DNA of 34,908 nucleotides, taken from Blastococcus sp. Lineage in GTDB: Bacteria; Actinomycetota; Actinomycetes; Mycobacteriales; Geodermatophilaceae. This document shows, piece after piece, positions 30,707-34,908 of this stretch. The notes beneath the pieces are model-generated. The model was not told the origin of the DNA. It saw only the letters and a program-made list of their open reading frames with translations, and did no database searches. The position numbers and the translations under genes were made by a program. The stretch is taken from positions 1-34,908 of the forward strand of contig JAODNN010000021.1 of the NCBI GenBank assembly GCA_025465355.1, read 5' to 3'. How positions within the stretch are numbered: the stretch's first letter is position 1; every line of letters starts with the position of its first letter.

Positions 30707-32896
30707 TCAGGCCTTCTCCAGCCACTCGGCACGCTCGTCGGTGGCCAGCGCCGCCACCTCCGCGGCGAGCCCCGGGTGGTCGGCCAGCCCCCGTTCGGTG
30801 GCGAGCAGCGCGGTCGCCTCGGCGCGGGCGGTAGCGATCAGCTCCTCGTCCTCGAGCAGCGAGAGCAGCCGGATGCCCGAGCGACGGCCGGACTGTGCGG
30901 CGCCGAGGACGTCGCCCTCCCGCCGGGTCTCGAGGTCGAGCCGGGCAAGCTCGAAGCCGTCGGACGTGGCGGCAACCGAGGCGAGCCGCTGACCGGTGGA
31001 GGACGCGACCCGGGCGTCCGTGACGAGCAGGCAGAGGCCCGCATGCCTGCCGCGCGCGACGCGGCCGCGGAGCTGGTGCAGCTGGCTGACCCCGAAGCGG
31101 TCAGCATCCATGACCACCATCACCGTGGCGTTGGGGACATCGACCCCGACCTCGACGACCGTCGTCGCGACGAGCACGTCGATCTCGCGGGCAGCGAACG
31201 CCCGCATCCGGCTCTCCTTGTCCTCCGGGGAGAGCCGGCCGTGCAGCACGTCGAGCCGGAGTCCGCGCAACGGTCCGGCGGTGAGCATCTCGGCGACGTC
31301 GAGGACGGCGAGGGGCGGGCGGCGATCGTCGGATCCGCCGTCCGGCGGGGCACCGTCGGCGTCCTCGGGCTCGTCGTCGGGGCCGGTGACGTCGCCGATG
31401 CGCGGGCAGACGATGTAGGCCTGCCGTCCGGCGGCGACCTCCTCCCGCACCCGCTCCCAGGCGCGGTCGAGCCAGAGCGGCTTCTCCGCCACCGGCACCA
31501 CGGAGCTGGAGACGCCTCCGCGGCCGCTGGGCAGCTGGCGGAGGGTGGAGATCTCGAGGTCGCCGTAGACGGTCATCGCCACGGTGCGCGGGATCGGCGT
31601 GGCGGTCATGACCAGCACGTGCGGCGGACGGCTGCCCTTGGCCCGCAACGCGTCGCGTTGCTCCACGCCGAAGCGGTGCTGCTCGTCGACGACGACGAGG
31701 CCGAGATCGGCGAACTCCACGCCCTCCTGCAACAGGGCGTGCGTGCCGACGACGATGCCGGCGCGGCCGTCGGCGACCTCGGCACGCGCCTCGCGGCGGG
31801 CGGCCGCCTTCAGCGAGCCGGTGAGCAGGGTGACGCGGGTGCCGTCGGCCGCGCCGTCGAGCTCGCCGGCGCGGCCGAGGGGGCCGAGCAGCTCGCGGAT
31901 GCCGCGGGCGTGCTGCGCGGCGAGCACCTCGGTCGGCGCGAGGAGGGCGGCCTGGCCGCCGGCGTCGACGACCTGCGCCATCGCGCGAAGTGCGACGACC
32001 GTCTTGCCGGAACCGACCTCGCCCTGCAGGAGCCGGTGCATCGGCTGTTCGCGGTCGAGTTCGGCGGCGAGCTCCTCACCGACGGCGCGCTGACCGTCGG
32101 TGAGCTCGAACGGGAGGGCGGCGTCGACGGCGTCGAGCAGGCCGCCCGTCCTCCTCGGGCGTGCGGTGCCCGGCTCGAGGGCGGCAGCGCGGCGGCGGGC
32201 GGCGAGGGTCAGCTGGAGGGTGAGCGCCTCGTCCCACTTGAGCCGGTGGCTGGCGCGCTCGACGTCGTCGAAGGTGATCGGGCGGTGGATGTCCAGGAGG
32301 GCGGCGGGGAGCGAGAGCAGGTTGTGCCGGGCGCGGATCTCGTCCGGCAGCGGATCGACGACCAGCTCGCCGAGGCCTCCGGAGGCATCGAGCAGCAGCT
32401 TGACGGACTTCTGGATGACCCAGCTGGAGATGTCCTTGCTCGCGGGGTAGATCGGCACGAGGGCGCGGGCCCACTCGTCGTCCCCCGTGTCGTCATCGAG
32501 GAGGTGGCAGTCGGGGTGGGTGAACTGGAGGCTGCCGCCGTAGCTGCCGACCGTTCCGGCGAACAGGCCCCAGGCACCATGCACCAGCCGGGCGTGCCGG
32601 CTGTTGAAGAAGACCAGCTTCATCGAGCCGGCGCCGTCGCCCACGGTGACCTCGGTGATCGTGCCGTGCCGTTGGCGCATCTTGCGGGTGTTCACGCTCT
32701 TGACCTGCGCCAGGATCGTGACGCGGTCGCCCTTCTGGAGGTCGTCGAGGCGGGCCATCTCGCCGCGACGGGCGTACCGGCGGGGGTAGTGGCGGAGCAG
32801 ATCGCGAACGGTGTGCAGGCCCAGCTGGTCGGCCATGCCGGTCGCCGTCTTCGGGCCGAGGACGCGGGCGAGCGGCGTCTGCATCGTCACGGCCAT
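30707..32896 (-). CDS. recG: ATP-dependent DNA helicase RecG
   Basis: A 729-residue RecG that remodels stalled forks and Holliday junctions. The N-terminal wedge (OB-fold) domain lies within about 50-135. Walker A is GEVGSGKT (292-299), the DEQH box is at 404-407 (VVVDEQHRFG), and the C-terminal helicase part has LHGRLSPEDKE and QLRGRVARG. The ATG at 32894-32896 comes one base after the stop of the upstream DAK gene; ATG at 32884 and GTG at 32890 are alternatives. Fused extra domains are absent. Confidence 0.97.
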   Translation of the reverse strand: MAVTMQTPLARVLGPKTATGMADQLGLHTVRDLLRHYPRRYARRGEMARLDDLQKGDRVTILAQVKSVNTRKMRQRHGTITEVTVGDGAGSMKLVFFNSRHARLVHGAWGLFAGTVGSYGGSLQFTHPDCHLLDDDTGDDEWARALVPIYPASKDISSWVIQKSVKLLLDASGGLGELVVDPLPDEIRARHNLLSLPAALLDIHRPITFDDVERASHRLKWDEALTLQLTLAARRRAAALEPGTARPRRTGGLLDAVDAALPFELTDGQRAVGEELAAELDREQPMHRLLQGEVGSGKTVVALRAMAQVVDAGGQAALLAPTEVLAAQHARGIRELLGPLGRAGELDGAADGTRVTLLTGSLKAAARREARAEVADGRAGIVVGTHALLQEGVEFADLGLVVVDEQHRFGVEQRDALRAKGSRPPHVLVMTATPIPRTVAMTVYGDLEISTLRQLPSGRGGVSSSVVPVAEKPLWLDRAWERVREEVAAGRQAYIVCPRIGDVTGPDDEPEDADGAPPDGGSDDRRPPLAVLDVAEMLTAGPLRGLRLDVLHGRLSPEDKESRMRAFAAREIDVLVATTVVEVGVDVPNATVMVVMDADRFGVSQLHQLRGRVARGRHAGLCLLVTDARVASSTGQRLASVAATSDGFELARLDLETRREGDVLGAAQSGRRSGIRLLSLLEDEELIATARAEATALLATERGLADHPGLAAEVAALATDERAEWLEKA

Positions 32897-32897
32897 G

Positions 32898-34535
32898 TCA
32901 CTCGACCCCCACCTGCAACGGGATGCTGCTGGGACCACCGCCGTAGCGGATGACGTCGATCGTGGGGTGGGCTGCGGACAGGTGCGCGCAGACGGCGTCC
33001 CCGAGCGCCTCGGCGGTGCCGACGACGAGGGTGGCCATCTCGCCGCCGGCCGACAGCAGCCGGTCGAGCAGGTCGCAGGAGACGGCGGCGAGATCGGAGC
33101 CGATGACCACGACGTCGCCCTCCGCCGAGCCGAGGACATCGCCGGGTTGGCAGCGACCGGCGGAGGTCAGCGCCTCCTGCTCGGCGACGGTGACCTCGGC
33201 CCAGCGGGTGGCGGCGGCTGCCTCGGCCATGGCGATCACGTCGTCGCCGAAGCGCCTGGCCGGGTCGGCGACGGCGATCGCGGCAAGGCCCTGCACCGGC
33301 GAACGGGTGGGGACGACACCCACGTCGCGGGCCAGCTCGCGGGCGCGTGCCGCGGCGCGGGCGGCGACGGCTGCCAGGCCGGCGTCGTTGGGCAGCACGA
33401 CGACGTCCTGCGCGGTGCAGGCGACGATCTCGGCGAGGATGTCGTCCTCGGTCACGCCGTCGGGGCCGCAGGCGACGACCCGCACGCCCTCGTCGCTGAA
33501 CAGCTGGGCGAGCCCGTCACTGGCCACGACGGCGACGATCGCGCGCCGCCCGGGCACGGGCGCGGCCGGGCGGACGGGGGCCAGCGGCGTGACGGAGATC
33601 CGGTAGGGCCGGCCCGCCTCGATGCCCGCCTCGATGGCGGCGCCGATGTCGGCGACGTGGACGTGGACGTTCCACTCCCGGCCGAGGGGGGTGTCGACCC
33701 CTACCACGACCAGGCTGTCGCCCAGGGTGGCGAGACGTTCCTGGAGGCGCGCCACGGCGACCTCGTCGGTGTCGGCGAGCAGGTACTGGACCTCGCTGCC
33801 GGGGCCCGCGGGGGGCTGGTGCGGTAGGTCCTCGTGGGAATACCCGTGGCTGTGACTGCGGCCGCGGCCGGTCTCGCGGCGGGCGAGCGGCGGCCGGGCC
33901 GGCTCGATACCGGTCACCGTGGTGACGAGGGCATCGAGGATCAGGCAGAGGCCCGCCCCCCCGGCGTCGACGACACCCGCCTCGCGCAGCGCGGCCAGCT
34001 GACCGGGAGTCGCCTCGAGCGCAGTGCGCGCGCCGTCGGCGGCGGCGCGGACGACGTCAGCGAGGTCGTCCTGCCCGGCGTCGACAACCGCGATCGCTGC
34101 CGCGGCCCCGGCGCGGGCCACGGTGAGGAAGGTGCCCTCCTCGGGGTCGGCGACCGCGCTGTAGGCGGTGTCGGCGGCCTTCTGCAGGGCGGCGGCGAAG
34201 GCGGGGCCGTCCGCGGGGGGCTGGCCCGCGAGCTGGTCGGAGAGGCCGCGCAGAAGCTGCGCGAGGATCGTGCCGGAGTTGCCCAGAGCACCGAGCACGG
34301 CGCCGCGGGCGAGGATGGACCAGGCGGACTCGGCGCCTTCCATCCCGACGCTCTCGCCCGCCTCGTCGAGTGCCGCGACGGCGGCCTGGGCGGTCAGGAG
34401 GAGGTTCGTGCCGGTGTCACCGTCGGGCACGGGGAAGACGTTCAGGTCGTCCAGGCGGCTCCGGGACTCGGACAGGACATCGACCGCGGTCCGGTACCAC
34501 TGACCGACCGCGGCATCATCCAGCCCCAGCAGCAC
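32898..34535 (-). CDS. DhaL/DAK-domain protein (FakA/YloV-like)
   Basis: A 545-residue protein whose N-terminal DhaL domain binds Mg-ADP/ATP through NVFPVPDGDTGTNL (32-45; D38, D40). The rest resembles the C-terminal part of FakA/YloV. In Firmicutes FakA is the kinase subunit that phosphorylates FakB-bound fatty acids; no FakB (DegV) gene is here, and actinobacterial function is not settled. The same gene precedes recG in mycobacteria (Rv2974c region). Start GTG at 34533-34535: the long upstream open frame runs through the rpmB promoter and gene and is a shadow, and a TACCCT box 6 bases before the GTG argues for a leaderless start here. Confidence 0.88.
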   Translation of the reverse strand: MLLGLDDAAVGQWYRTAVDVLSESRSRLDDLNVFPVPDGDTGTNLLLTAQAAVAALDEAGESVGMEGAESAWSILARGAVLGALGNSGTILAQLLRGLSDQLAGQPPADGPAFAAALQKAADTAYSAVADPEEGTFLTVARAGAAAAIAVVDAGQDDLADVVRAAADGARTALEATPGQLAALREAGVVDAGGAGLCLILDALVTTVTGIEPARPPLARRETGRGRSHSHGYSHEDLPHQPPAGPGSEVQYLLADTDEVAVARLQERLATLGDSLVVVGVDTPLGREWNVHVHVADIGAAIEAGIEAGRPYRISVTPLAPVRPAAPVPGRRAIVAVVASDGLAQLFSDEGVRVVACGPDGVTEDDILAEIVACTAQDVVVLPNDAGLAAVAARAAARARELARDVGVVPTRSPVQGLAAIAVADPARRFGDDVIAMAEAAAATRWAEVTVAEQEALTSAGRCQPGDVLGSAEGDVVVIGSDLAAVSCDLLDRLLSAGGEMATLVVGTAEALGDAVCAHLSAAHPTIDVIRYGGGPSSIPLQVGVE

Positions 34536-34541
34536 GGCCGG

Positions 34542-34547
34542 AGGGTA
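34542..34547 (-). promoter_or_regulatory. Putative -10 box TACCCT for the leaderless DAK-recG operon
   Basis: TACCCT on the minus strand (TANNNT) ends 6 bases before the GTG of the DAK gene. The sequence between contains no ribosome binding site. It would drive DAK-recG-rsmD-coaD-sepIVA. Confidence 0.45.
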
Positions 34548-34630
34548 CCCGTGGCGTATGACAGGACAGGTTGACGCGAGGTTTCGGTCGTCGGATCGGG
34601 CCCCCGGCAACACGGCGGGCCGGGAGCGGT

Positions 34631-34636
34631 TAGACT
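34631..34636 (+). promoter_or_regulatory. Putative -10 box TAGACT for rpmB
   Basis: TAGACT fits TANNNT closely; GCAACA 18 bases upstream (34607-34612) is a weak -35 match. The transcript would begin near 34643 with a leader of about 65 bases and a normal ribosome binding site (GGGAG, 9 bases from the GTG). Confidence 0.5.
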
Positions 34637-34707
34637 TCCCCACGGTCTTGATGCGGGTGCAGTCTGCCCCGCCGTCTGTGAACGATTCTTTCTGGGAGTG
34701 ATCCACC

Positions 34708-34899
34708 GTGGCTGCCGTGTGCGATGTGTGTGGCAAGGGCCCCGGTTTCGGTATGTCGGTGTCGCACTCGCACCGCCGCACGCCGCGCCGTTGGAACCCG
34801 AACATCCAGTCCGTGCGGGCGCTGATCGCCCCCGGCAACCGTCGCCGGATCAACGCGTGCACCTCGTGCATCCGCGCCGGCAAGGTCGCGCGCGCCTGA
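34708..34899 (+). CDS. rpmB: 50S ribosomal protein L28 (zinc-binding form)
   Basis: A 63-residue L28 with cysteine pairs C5/C8 (VCDVCGKG) and C51/C54 (CTSCIRAGK), i.e. the zinc-binding C+ form. The length is full. The GTG at 34708 is preceded by GGGAG. It is transcribed away from the DAK-recG operon, as in mycobacteria and streptomycetes. No Zur operator is visible. Confidence 0.97.
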   Translation: MAAVCDVCGKGPGFGMSVSHSHRRTPRRWNPNIQSVRALIAPGNRRRINACTSCIRAGKVARA

Positions 34900-34908
34900 G
34901 CCTGGGCG

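Noticed and set aside
34536-34883. N-terminal extension of the DAK-domain protein through rpmB
   Set aside because: It would run antisense through rpmB and its promoter; family similarity begins right after the GTG at 34535.

Overview
This is a contiguous stretch of core chromosome from a high-GC actinobacterium. Codon third positions are almost all G or C, GTG and TTG starts are frequent, and gene order follows the Mycobacterium tuberculosis block comM-yraN-DUF2469-rnhB-lepB-rplS-trmD-rimM-khpA-rpsP-ffh-glnD-glnB-amtB-ftsY-smc-acyP-mutM-rnc-DUF177-sepIVA-coaD-rsmD-recG-DAK-rpmB. Gene content and style fit a Geodermatophilaceae or Frankia-like lineage, but I cannot fix the genus from sequence alone. 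I see no tRNA, rRNA, insertion sequence, prophage, CRISPR array or attachment site. No stretch longer than 300 bases lacks a gene; the longest gap is the 291-bp amtB/NiCoT divergent region.

Layout, left to right. 1-2.7 kb: comM (cut by the window edge), yraN, a small plus-strand hypothetical gene, DUF2469 and rnhB. 2.8-3.6 kb: a LuxR-type regulator with a degenerate receiver domain and a long hairpin next to its ribosome binding site. 3.7-7.7 kb: lepB, rplS, a NUDIX hydrolase, trmD, rimM, khpA and rpsP, i.e. protein export plus ribosome and tRNA maturation. 8-12.4 kb: proS, an amidohydrolase and ffh. 12.5-17 kb: a small zinc-ribbon protein and the nitrogen-control operon amtB-glnK-glnD. 17.3-22.1 kb: three plus-strand genes (NiCoT nickel/cobalt permease, PhoD-like phosphatase, EEP-family nuclease/phosphatase) interleaved with minus-strand ftsY. 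22.1-26.4 kb: smc, a small coiled-coil protein and acyP. 26.4-28.9 kb: mutM, rnc, rpmF and DUF177. 29-34.5 kb: sepIVA, coaD, rsmD, recG and a DhaL/DAK-domain protein, with rpmB divergent at the right edge.

Most genes lie on the minus strand in tight operons with ATGA or GTGA stop/start overlaps (comM/yraN, NUDIX/trmD, amidohydrolase/ffh, glnK/amtB, acyP/mutM, sepIVA/coaD, coaD/rsmD). Two convergent pairs have no space between them (NiCoT/ftsY share CTAG; EEP/smc abut at TGATCA). Several genes that are not inside operons have a TANNNT-like -10 box 6 to 9 bases before the start codon, which predicts leaderless or nearly leaderless mRNAs.

I did not find a new multi-gene system. The observations most worth checking are local: a 17-bp tandem duplication that makes a six-codon minicistron between rnhB and DUF2469; the response regulator with Glu at the phospho-acceptor position plus its nested 5' hairpin; mutually exclusive stems in the rplS leader; a Nur-like nickel operator abutting the NiCoT -10 box; a GlnR-like operator before amtB; a second in-frame tandem duplication in the zinc-ribbon gene; and a perfect palindrome with a stop codon in its loop before proS.
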